DNA of 64,000 bases from Agapetus fuscipes. Lineage: Eukaryota > Arthropoda > Insecta > Trichoptera > Glossosomatidae. The DNA lies in assembly GCA_951799405.1 (NCBI GenBank), contig OX637345.1, forward strand, positions 7,812,001 to 7,876,000. The letters are read 5' to 3'. Made by a program: the position numbers and the translations under genes. This document shows positions 34,316 through 43,904 of the stretch, one piece after another (position 1 is the first letter of the stretch; each line of letters begins with the position of its first letter). The notes under the pieces are model-generated. The model was not told the DNA's origin, made no database searches, and saw nothing but the letters and a program-made list of their open reading frames with translations.

Positions 34316-37300
34316 ATGAAAAAGACTTATTATCTAGTAAAAAAGAATAAATACAAGCATGCACCCAAATATATTTGTTTTGCAATCTGTTGTGTCTTTG
34401 TGATTATCTTTGTGGTGTTATTTGGAAGTCATGTCATACAAAAGAAAACGAATAATAATAAAAGTAATTTAAGAAATAGTTCGGATAAATTTATTTTTAA
34501 TGTAAGTGAAGAAATTCTAATTACAAGTGATTATGTTTTGAGCACAAGTGGAGAAAATGAAAAAAGTACTGAAGAAATCAGAATAAGCACTGAGGAAAGC
34601 AGAACAAGCACTGGATATACGAGTATCATACAAAGCACTGACGAAAGCAGAAAAACTACTGGAGAAAGCGGAAAAACAACAGAAGACAGCGGGGAAAGTA
34701 CTGAAGACAGCGGGAAAAGCACTGAAGAAATTAGAAGAAGCACTGGAGAAAGCCGAACAAGCACTGATGAAATCATACAAAGCACTGAAGAAACCAAAGA
34801 AATTACTGGAGAAATTAGAAGAAGTACTGAAATAATTGGAAAAACCACTGAAGAAAGTTCTAGTACGGGGTTTTCGGAAACTGAAGCTTTTCAAGATGGA
34901 CATTCAGATGAAGTTAGCGAATTTTTCAGTAAACGACAGGTAAACAAAATAATCAAAAATATATCAGGGAAAAATGGACACTGTTTTTTGGAAAGTAAGT
35001 TCAGAATAAGATATAATATAGATATTGAGAGATAATTCTGTAACACTTAATTTGATCTGTTGTGAAGTTTTTTTGGGATTTTTTGTGGAATTTTCTGGAC
35101 TAATATGTAGATTGATGATAAGTTGAAAACTTACTTACTTTTGCCAAAACCACCCGTTTTCAGGGAAAGGCCTGAAATAAACATTAACCTCAAATGAACA
35201 TAAGACCTGCAAGTCATACCTACAAGCGGACTTGCAGATCTTGCGTCTATAATAATCTATAATCTATAATCTAAGTTGCAAGCATATATTCATTTAAAGC
35301 TCTCAGATGTATGCCCACAAACAAACACGTGTAGTTCGCGCTTACAAATGCTGAATGTGTACTTACAAATAAAATCCAAACTCAAATGAACATAAGCCCT
35401 GCAACTCCTGCCGACATTCCCTGAAACAGGGGTGACATTGGCAAAGTGAACCATTTTTTACAGTATGGGTGGTCAGCCTATAAGCAACCAACCTATAAGT
35501 CAAGGAATTGCGTCAATTTGAGGTTTACGATTTTTTTTTTAAGTAGGGATGCATTTTGCGTAAATCCAAATCAACGCGTGTTTATTTGTGTGCAGGCGTG
35601 AAGTGTGAATCTAAAAATGACAATTCGATTACCATTGGTATTTATTATTATTACATATCTTTAATTTAAAAAAATAAATTAGTGCACAGGATTGCAGTTC
35701 ACACATTTATTTGTGCTGCCTTTGTATTTTGTCGGTACTTATATGAAAGAAGTGTCTGGATTGGCCCAAAGATCAAAGCATTCTAGCGCGTAAATTTCGA
35801 AAAAATATATATTACTTATAAATTACTTAATTAGTTTAAGGATTTAAATCAAACACTGTTTTATACTTAAACTAAATAATTATTGAATATGAATTTAATA
35901 ATTATTACACAATTAATAATAATTAATACACAAACAATACAAAATATATGAAAAAAAAAAAAAAAAAATCTTCTTGAATTGAAAACTTCACAGGTAGGTA
36001 TTTGTGATTACGGTCATTGGCAACCGATAAAAAGTAAATAGTTTGCTTTTTCCCTTGCAACCCAGCAGTGTGACTTCATATTTTTTGTCTATGGAATTAG
36101 TGCGGAGTCCATTAAATCGCATTCATCTGAATAATTATCTTACATTTTTTCTCCGGTTTTAAGACCGGTCCGTAGTCCATTGGTAACACTTCGGGCTCGT
36201 AAATGGAAGGTTGTGGGTGCGAATCCCGACGGAGCACAAAATATATGCCATTCATATTTTCAAATAATATACATACTCTTTGTTGGGTTGAAAAATTCAT
36301 AAACCTTTACCAAAGACCGGGCACCAAAAGTCAACACAACCTTACAGCAACTGGGTCTTGCTTGAGTATTGGCGCAAGTCCGGTCTATAGCTCAGTTGGT
36401 AGAATGCTTGCATTCCATGCCCAGAGCAAGGGTTCGATCCCACCAAGGGTGTCCAAAATGATTTCCCATTTCGGTGTCTATTTAAAAAAACACAATAATA
36501 CCGGCAAAGTGTACTCAGCTTTCACAAGAAATGAGAATCAACTAGATATGTAAACCAAGAAACCTCCACTTCAAATTAAAGTGGTTGGTGTGAGGCTAAT
36601 AAACAGGTCCCAAATCGCCACATGCGACCCCTTGGGGATAACGCGAGCAAGAAGTTACGTTGTATGTGTATTGTGTAGCTTAGTTGCGTTTTTGTTGTTG
36701 TAGAAGAAGAGGCTGAGCAAGCTGGGTGAGATCCTGTTCATGAATGCCGCCTTGCCGGAAAAGGCGAAGAGGAATTTCACCATCTTGATGTGGAACGAGG
36801 GGCCGTTCTTGGAGAGGAGGCACATGAAGTTCTTCACCAATCAAATGTTGAGTAACTCATTCACATTGTTACAATTTAAAATTTTGTTTGTAAAGTAGGT
36901 AATGTTGTCGCTGAGAAATAAAAATAAATTTGCAACCCTTCTAATAGAGCTACCTATAGCCTACGTTGCAAAGATATGTTAACAATAAAGATTTAAATTA
37001 AATGCATGCCCACAAACACAAACGTATAAGTTTGCGCTTACAAATTCTGCATGTGCAGGTACTTACAAATTAAAATCCAAACCTCAAATGAACATAAGCC
37101 CTGTAATTTTTGCCAATCTTCCCTGGTGGTGACAGGGGTGACATTGGCAAAGTGAACCATTTTTTTACGGTAAGGGTGGTCAGCCTCGTACCAACCTATA
37201 AGTCAAGGAATAATCATTATTATTGATTATGTTTCTGGCGGGCTTTATTGAATTCTTTTGATGGTGCCTGAAGTATAGGCAAATCATTTTTCATACCTAA

Positions 37301-39705
37301 GTATACCCGTACATAAACGACTTGAGGGCCTTCAAACTACTATAATAAATGTGTATTACTATTTATTAGCAAGATAGTTATTAAAAGAATTCTATTTAGT
37401 TCAGGTAACATCACTTTGAACTATAAAACGCCAAGTTATACAAGATGATGTCGTTGTCAACGACGATACCCTGTTGAAAGCAACGGTTCTCATCACATCA
37501 CCGAAATTAAGCAACATTGGGCGCGGATGCTACTTGGAAGGGTGACTGCTAGGTACTACGCGTGTTATTGGCATTTCTTGGACCGGTCCGTAGTCCAGTG
37601 GCAACACTTCGGACTCGTAAATGGAAGGTTGTGGATTCGAATCCCGGCGGAGCACAAAATATACCATTTATATTTCCAAATGTGCTCTTCGCTGGGTTGA
37701 AAAATTCATAAACCTCTACTTACCAAAGACCGGTCACTGAAAGGTCCATCCAACCTTACAGCAACTGGGTCTTGCTTGAGAATTTGCGCTTTCTACAGCG
37801 ACGACCAAGCTCGCAGAGGGTTCTTGAGGTGTGATACACACAAAAACAGCGCTCATCAAATACATCATCCTAATATTATTATTATGACGGCGTTAGTTCC
37901 AATTTTCCCCACGTTCATTTTAAGCCGTAAAGTGTCTTTTTTGGATCAACGCTTCAACAATAATCAATTGTCCTTAATTGTTCCTATTTGCTGTCTTTTA
38001 CCAACTGAATTCCCTTCATGGGTTTCAATAATTTGTCTCTCATCTATTTATTTTATCCAGGCACGATCCCTTTAGTAACTGTTCCGTGGACAATTGCGTC
38101 ATCACCTACAACTCCTCAGCTCTGGAGTACGCAGACGGCGTGGTCTTCCTTCTACAGAAGCTGGGCGGAGTCGGCACCCTGCCCCAGGAAGTGGTGCGGC
38201 CAGCTGGACAAAGATGGATCTTTCTAACCGATGAGAGTCCGCTTACAACCTTCACTTATAGCAGGAAGAACCACTGGCACAATTATTCAGATGTCTTTAA
38301 TTGGTCTATGAGTTACAAGTAAGTAAAAATAATTCATTGTCCGGGCGATAACTCAGTTGGTAGAATGGTTGCATTCTAGTAGCCAGCACCCCTGTAGAGT
38401 CTCATTTACTTATTGTTTTTTCTCAGCGCTGTTTCGTGACACCTTGTTACTTCAAGGGCACTTTTTGTTCACTGGACATAAAGATGTGCGTTTATCCTTC
38501 ACTTGAGACCAACTGGCTCCAAATGAAAAGTTGATATACTTAATTTACCATACGACTGGTCTGTAGTCTAGTGGTTACCACTACACGCTCGCAAATACAA
38601 GGTTGCGAGTTTGATTTCTGGCAGAGCACAGCAAAAAAAAATTCTTTTCTTTTACAGAATGGAGTCTGATATTCCAGTACCAAATGCCAGGACAATACCA
38701 CTCAGTGAAAAGATAACGCTGTTCGATGTGAATGAAGATTCTCAAGAGATAGTGGAGTCTCTCATTCCTTACGGAGAGGTGAAACAAAGGAATGTGCTGG
38801 TGGCCACGGTCATGACAAACTGTGACAAGGAGAGTCCGCGGACTGCTTATCTGAAGGAATTGGAAAAGCATATCAAAATTGATGTCTTTGGTAGCTGTGG
38901 AGACAATTTGAAAACAATCACACCAAGGTAAGAATAGCATTCAACGCGGTGTTATATTTTTAGACTCCTCATAAACTTGCAGATCTAAGCATCTCTTACA
39001 AGATGTATGTATTTTTTTATAAATTCAATAGGAGAAACAAAGTTTTAATTCACTTTTATTTATTAATAAGGCATCTTCAGGAGCATAATTGCTACAAATA
39101 TTTTTATATTTAAAAAAAAAAAAAAGGATTTGAAACTTTGTTTTTTCTATTGAATTTATGAAAAATACAAGGGACTTTCACTGTGGCCTGTGGGAACAGA
39201 AATACCCTTAAAGATATGATTCAATGGATTTCTTTTTTTCAGTTGTACTACAAAGGCAACCACAGACTGCGCCGATCTCAATGGGTACATATTCTATCTG
39301 TCATTTGAAGTGTACACATGTGATCAATACATGACTGAGAAGTTATTCTGGAATGCATTTACAAAGGGAGCTATCCCAGTGATATCTGGGCCTTCCAAAA
39401 ACAACTGTGACACCATCTTACCTCCAAATTCTTATCTGCACATAGACGACTACAATAACCCTGAAGATCTAGCAAAAAAACTTCTAGAAATCAACGCTAC
39501 ATGGGACGAAGGGTATTTTGCTTTTCATCGATGGCGACAAGACTTTGCTATCTTAAACGAGCATGGCTATTATGGAACAAGATCATTTCATTATTGCAGA
39601 TTATGTGAAGGACTCAATTATAATAGTAAGGATGAAAAAGTTTACAATGATTTGTCTGAATTTTTAAATCCTGATGTAAATTGTAAAAGAGATAATTTTG
39701 GATAA
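34316..39705 (+). CDS. Second alpha-1,3-fucosyltransferase C-like gene (GT10), long stem
   Basis: Exons 34316-34939, 36704-36846, 38061-38318, 38658-38927 and 39243-39705 have the same phases (0/2/2/2) as the first gene and give 585 aa, so this is a tandem duplicate. Residues about 20-42 (ICFAICCVFVIIFVVLF) form a signal anchor. Residues about 84-185 are a Ser/Thr/Glu-rich stem of about 14 seven-residue units (STEESRT, TTGESGK, STEDSGK), absent from the first gene. The catalytic part keeps FTILMWNEGPFLERRH, FSNCSVDNCVITY, GQRWIFLTDESPL, DVFNWSMSYK and YHYCRLCEGLNY-like ends (here FHYCRLCEGLNY). The donor motif reads YIFYLSFEVYTCDQYMTEK where the first gene has FENSN, so a usually conserved Asn-Ser is changed. 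The exon 2 donor must be GTTGAG to keep phase. Activity is uncertain because of the motif change. Confidence 0.88.
34565..34869 (+). repeat. Coding minisatellite, 21-bp units
   Basis: About 14 imperfect units of 21 bp, each encoding a variant of S/T-T-E/G-E-S-x-x. They form the stem of the second fucosyltransferase. Such Ser/Thr-rich stems are often O-glycosylated in Golgi enzymes. Confidence 0.9.
35235..35512 (+). repeat. Family A short repeat, full length
   Basis: From ATAATCTATAATCTAAG to CAACCTATAAGTCAAGGAA. A second partial right half precedes it at about 35155-35235. Confidence 0.85.
36166..36368 (+). repeat. Family C tRNA-derived SINE
   Basis: Begins GACCGGTCCGTAGTCCATTG (A-box region), followed by GGTTGTGGGTGCGAATCCCG (B box), then GGAGCACAAAATATATGCC and the body through GCAACTGGGTCTTGCTTGAG. 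Confidence 0.85.
36378..36700 (+). repeat. Family B tRNA-derived SINE adjoining a splice site
   Basis: A well-preserved copy: A box TAGCTCAGTTGGTAGA, B box GGTTCGATCCC, body AATGATTTCCCATTTCGGTG, tail TAGCTTAGTTGCG followed by TTTTTGTTGTTG. The tail ends 3 bp before exon 2 of the second fucosyltransferase gene, so it supplies the pyrimidine tract of that acceptor. RNA polymerase III promoter boxes are those of the parent tRNA. Confidence 0.9.
36955..37215 (+). repeat. Family A short repeat
   Basis: From TAGCCTACGTTGCAAAGAT to ACCTATAAGTCAAGGAAT, with a small insertion in the centre (CCCTGGTGGTGACAGGGGTG). Confidence 0.8.
37456..37571 (+). pseudogene. 5S rRNA pseudogene
   Basis: About 116 bp aligning along the length of animal 5S rRNA: start GTCAACGACGATACC, CACCGAAATTAAGCAACATT, GGGCGCGGATGCTACTTGG, GGGTGACTGCTAGG and end CGTGTTATTGGC pairing with the start. 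Several substitutions in conserved loops (CATCACATCA instead of a CGTCCGATCA-like sequence) suggest it is not functional. It ends 8 bp before a family C SINE. Confidence 0.8.
37580..37895 (+). repeat. Family C tRNA-derived SINE, full length
   Basis: Head GACCGGTCCGTAGTCCAGTG, B box GATTCGAATCCCGGCGGAGC, body with AAAGACCGGTCACTGAAAGG and tail TTGAGGTGTGATACACAC ending in ATTATTATTAT. Confidence 0.88.
38339..38392 (+). repeat. Family B SINE, head fragment
   Basis: CCGGGCGATAACTCAGTTGG followed by AGAATGGTTGCATTCTAG, cut off before the B box. It starts about 20 bp after exon 3 of the second fucosyltransferase gene. Confidence 0.75.
38552..38640 (+). repeat. Family C SINE, head fragment
   Basis: CGACTGGTCTGTAGTCTAGT and GGTTGCGAGTTTGATTTCTG then GCAGAGCACAGC. 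It ends about 18-24 bp before the exon 4 acceptor of the second fucosyltransferase gene. Confidence 0.8.
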
Positions 39706-39794
39706 AGAATTGTGCCGGATGTTCACTTTTGAAGTTTTATTTATAAAAATGGTCTTCTGTTTTGAGTATTCATGATAACTGTCTCATCTGAAAT

Positions 39795-40215
39795 CAATGC
39801 TGGACCTGGGAGTTGTTTTTGATCCAGGACTGAAGTTCTCTGATCATATAACGCAGCTGAGGACTAAGTGCTACCAGCTTCTGGGATTGGTATTCAGAGT
39901 GTGCAAACAACTTGCTGAGCCTAGAGCGATGGTGGACGTCTTTAGCTGCATTATACGGTATAAATTAGAGTAAACTGTTGAGGTTTGGGTATAAAGTAAA
40001 ATACTATAAAGGCTTGTTGGATGAAATCCAGAAAAAGTTAGTGAGGTATCACTTCAACAGGCTGCGTGGAAATTCTCCTCGATTCATGCAACATGAGAAG
40101 CTGTTTCAGGAGATTGGAAACCAGGTACAACAGATCTCTTATGGTACTATCTCGTTAATGCATCAACAACTTTACAGACAGTTCCACTCTGTTGGAGAGC
40201 TTCAGGTTGTATGTG
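39795..40215 (+). mobile_element. Non-LTR retrotransposon RT C-terminal fragment
   Basis: Broken frames encode LDLGVVFDPGLKFSDHI, then the region after it (CYQLLGLVFRVCKQL, then YKGLLDEIQKKLVRYHFNRL), typical of the RT thumb and downstream region of jockey/CR1-like LINEs. It carries stops and frameshifts. It starts 90 bp after the fucosyltransferase stop codon. Confidence 0.75.
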
Positions 40216-40664
40216 CCTGATGAATAAAGCTGTCGGCGACGACATACGGCTCCGTACGTACTGATATCGTCACACATCATCCTGTAAGTCGAGAGTATGA
40301 AGTTTTTATTTAAGTCTAAGATAGACATTTTTACTGCCATTTATACATTTTTCACAACCGAGTTGCTCCCTTTCCATGTTGATGGCTGGCTGTAAGGGGC
40401 ACTATGAGTTGGCACCTTTACTTCATGTGACTTTCAACTAAATTTGATGTAAATAATAAAAAAAACAGATCTTAGGATATTTAATATATTTGGGAATTCT
40501 ATAATATTTACAAAATATTTCATCATATTACTGATCTTATTAAAATGATTATAAAAAATATTAACATTATTTTGACAGCTCCTTAACGTTAGAATATAAT
40601 ATAGAAAATGTATTGACTAATTTGAAATAAGTACCCCTATTATAAAAAAATAAGTACGCTAACA

Positions 40665-40835
40665 TGTCGTGGAGAGTAAAAAATGTATGGAAGTTTGCGT
40701 CGCAATTTACGCTCACTGGAGGTGCTGTTGAATTTTTGTATGGAAGATTTGACAGTACCTTCAGTGAGCGAACTTAATTGGTAACACAAACTTCCAAGCA
40801 ATTTTTAATCCCCACGAAATGTGAGCGTAAACCAG
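40665..40835. repeat. Small palindromic repeat
   Basis: TGTCGTGGAGAGTAAAAAAT and GGAAGTTTGCGT on the left are mirrored by ACACAAACTTCC and ATTTTTAATCCCCACGA on the right. It could be a MITE. Confidence 0.6.
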
Positions 40836-41157
40836 TATGCTTTATACTCTGGGTAAAGAACAACTATTTCCTATCAGAATGGTTAAACAAAAAACCTAAA
40901 ATAATAAGATGTTTCCCTGTTTCTTTTTTGGTTGTTATATGTCATTTTATATACAGGATTTCAACTCTATTTTGATGTAAAAGCCAAGGGCTTAAATCAA
41001 CAAAATCAAAAGTAAGAAAAACATATTTTTGTGAAAAGTTTAGTTAGGTTTGTGTGGCTGTAATGAATCTTACATAAAAATTATTGCAGAACATATTGGG
41101 CCTGATAAAGTAGGATTTAACCCTCCTACCTTTGGGTTATTATTTAAAAAGTATGTA

Positions 41158-41443
41158 AGGGGCCATCCATAAATTACGTCATCGATTTTTGGCGATTTTC
41201 GACCCCCCCCCCCCCCCCCCCCTACAATCATCCTATAGTCATTATCTAATGACCCCTCTCCCCTCTTGCTGTAATCATGGATGAGCTTAATAATTAATAA
41301 CGTTATATATTTATGTATATTTTGTAGATATTGGTATTTACAAGAAAGACGTCACTTTTGGTACTCGTACGTCATTTGCCATCATCCGCAGACCAGACTC
41401 CCCCCCCCCTTAATTCGAATGACGTAATATATGAACGGCCCCT
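41158..41443. mobile_element. TIR MITE with AGGGGCC ends and poly-C tract
   Basis: Left end AGGGGCCATCCATAAATTACG and right end CGTAATATATGAACGGCCCCT form an inverted repeat; both sides have TA at the border, a possible target duplication. An uninterrupted run of about 20 C (about 41203-41222) and a second C run (41400-41409) lie inside. Confidence 0.7.
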
Positions 41444-41989
41444 AAGAAAACATTGAGTTTTTTTTTCAATAGATTTCTCAGAATCATGTATTCGCGGCGT
41501 GAAATGTATGGGACAGACGAAAATTCCCCGAAAACGTTTGTTAGCTTAGGCTGACCTTGAAATACTAAACGTGATAATGCAGGAACTAACTTGATGTATA
41601 TGAACGTATAGAATCCGTTCATGGAGGTGGGTTTTCGGGTGTAGACATTTTTTTGCATGAACGTACGTGACACAGCTTGTTGAGCTCGGGCGACAATGTA
41701 GCAAACGCATCACGTACGTTTGTATGGGTAGGGCAGTTATCTCATGTTAGTTTATAATAATGTATTAGGGTTTGTAAGAAAAAAATGTCATTGTCTGCAA
41801 TGCCGTGAGCCCATTGGTCCATGGATTAGCTGTTTACCCCTTTTGCTCAGGCGCTGCGTATGGCAGTAGATAGTGAACTATGATCTCGGGACACGCAGTC
41901 AATCAATGTTTGCCTTCATGCTTTTTATAGTTTTCAGACATATTGCATCCACCTTGCACGTGCACTATCAATATTTTGTAACGGAATAA

Positions 41990-42443
41990 TTATGAGTTGG
42001 CAACCTGCTTTAATGGCCCTTCCAGATACTGCGCCAGCGCATTCGCTTTTTCTTTCAACAAACCAAAACCGACATTTTCCTTTGCGTACAGACATAATAA
42101 AAGATTCGCCACTTGCGTTATAACTAATTTTCCGTTCATACAATCTGTAAGGACCATTTGAAGTCTGTCTTCTTTAAAGGCGCTCCGTCCGTTTTTTTCG
42201 TACGCTGTCCATACATTGCTGGCAATGGCTGCCGTGACTCGAGCGTCTTTATCGTTGTAACCGGAATATGCGAGGAGAGCGCCTTCCTGGTTTAATAACC
42301 TACAACAAATACACTTAAATTATTATTCTGTTTTTTATAATCTATAAAAAAAATGTAAGGTTAAATTCTACATACAAAGTATTTTCAATGCCTCCCGTAT
42401 TGGCTTGACTGAGCACTTGTGTTAAAGCTTTTGGTTTCAACAT
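41990..42443 (-). CDS. LAMTOR2: LAMTOR2 (Ragulator subunit p14), two exons
   Basis: LAMTOR2 is a roadblock/LC7-fold protein that pairs with LAMTOR3 in the Ragulator complex on late endosomes and lysosomes, which anchors Rag GTPases for mTORC1 signalling and MEK1/ERK scaffolding. Exons on the minus strand are 42376-42443 and 41990-42299, joined ACTTT|G across a 76-bp GT-AG intron. The product is exactly 125 aa, the length of the human protein. Recognisable blocks are [70 protein letters not shown] and [20 protein letters not shown], ending LKQVANS. The reading frame is intact. Confidence 0.97.
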
Positions 42444-43673
42444 TTTGGTGAAATATTTTTTAATCAAAGTAATTGAGTTTTAGTGATGGTTTAAGCAGGA
42501 TTTTTCGTAATTAAGAAAACAAAAAGCTGATTTGACAGCTCTTGTTTTGACAGCAAAAACTGGTATGAAGATGGCCTGGCACTCTAGCAGCTGCCACACG
42601 GCAGATTTAGTTTTCCCTACATTACAAATGTATTCCCCACAATAATATATTTCACAGTTTTATTTTTATCCCAACAAACATAAAAAGTTAACTTAATAAA
42701 CTTAGGCCAAATCATTTCATTTATTTTTTGCTTCAATGATAACATTATGCAATTTTGCATGTTAATATGTAGTAAAAATATCCATATTTGAATACAAAAA
42801 ATCCCGTAACATTTTGTTTTTACAGCACTAAACTACAAGCTGACACTTGTCGGGAGATCTTCACACCGGACAGCATAAATATAAATTGACAGCTTAAATG
42901 GATGCTGCAAGCAAAAAATATTAAAACAAGAAAATACCTAAAATATTTACTTCAGATTGAATCTCAATTTTTTGCCATTTTTATGAAGGAGCAATCTATT
43001 TTGTGTAGAATTTAGTAAAATTTACAATTTCAGTGTCCAACCCTCATATTTACGCTAATAATCTCAAATCATATTTTTTTTATTAGCCCATAATGATTTT
43101 AAATATTCTCAAAATAAAACCGTTGAATTTCATTATGTAAATTATAAAAAAACAATTTTTTTTCGGCAAATAAACATTTTATTTTTCTACATAATCACCT
43201 TTTAGCTCGATACATAGGAGTAGTTAACAGCAAACGAGTAAAATTTGTGGGAAATAAAATTAATAAGGTAAAAAAATCGAGTAGCCATAAAATACATTGT
43301 GACGTTTTCATATTCGTAAATGTAACCATAGACTCGTAAAAGTATCGCGAACGCGCTTCGGGGCAAACGTCAATTTCGTCGCAGCACAAAACTAACCTTC
43401 CAATTTTTTTTATAAATCGCTCAAAAACACCATTAAATCAGTGTCCGTTATTCAAAAACGTTCTAACATCAAAGTAACGTCTCGGAAATACCGGGAAACT
43501 CTAATTTAACAACTCTAGTGAAATAATTCAGTCAGATTTCACGGAAAGCTCTGCAGATGTTGACGCTTTGAGTTTTGGTTTTTCGTGCCTAATCATCATT
43601 TTGTAGCATTGTTTTTGACTGTTTGACGTTGTGTCGTGTTGTGGGATTGTGTTTGTTTGTTTTTTAATACAAA
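42444..43673. other. Region between divergent genes LAMTOR2 and the 43.7-kb gene
   Basis: AT-rich, 1.2 kb, no recognisable repeat or coding frame. Promoters of both flanking genes are expected here, but no motif is clear. Confidence 0.45.
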
Positions 43674-43851
43674 ATGCCTGCCAGCGGCGCTGTTTATCAG
43701 CCCACAACTGTGACGTGTGATCAACAACCCAACGAAACAAGATGGCATTGTCCCATGTCGTATTTCTCACAGCGCTTCACCTCTGGAATCAACAGGACGA
43801 GGTGCATACTCTGGGGCACCTTTATTTCTGGAATAATCGTCCTAGCTGCCG
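43674..43851 (+). CDS. First coding exon of an unrecognised membrane-protein gene
   Basis: The frame opens MPASGAVYQPTTVTCDQQPN and runs 59 codons plus one base to a donor site (GCCG|GTAATT). After a polar N-terminal stretch of about 43 residues come CILWGTFISGIIVLAAG, the start of a likely transmembrane helix or signal anchor. The start lies in a GC-richer, gene-like stretch, and upstream sequence looks like a 5' UTR. No further exon was recognised in the remaining 20 kb on the plus strand, so the next exon either lies beyond the window or is too short to see. I do not recognise the family. Confidence 0.5.
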
Positions 43852-43904
43852 GTAATTATAACATTTTTCATTTACTTAAAATGTGACCATTTTGTCTTTT
43901 GAAC

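Larger units (their letters stand above)
34940..36703. other. Intron 1 of the second fucosyltransferase gene
   Basis: 1.76 kb with a family A copy, a family D end near 36055-36115, a family C SINE and a family B SINE ending at the splice acceptor. A run of A lies at 35951-35967. Confidence 0.7.
39706..41989. other. Region between the second fucosyltransferase gene and LAMTOR2
   Basis: Convergent gene ends with a LINE fragment (39795-40215), a palindromic repeat (40665-40835) and a TIR MITE (41158-41443). No further gene is supported. Confidence 0.6.

Noticed and set aside
34517..34903. Long antisense frames opposite the fucosyltransferase stem
   Set aside because: They are Ser/Phe-rich shadows of the 21-bp tandem repeat in the real exon on the other strand.
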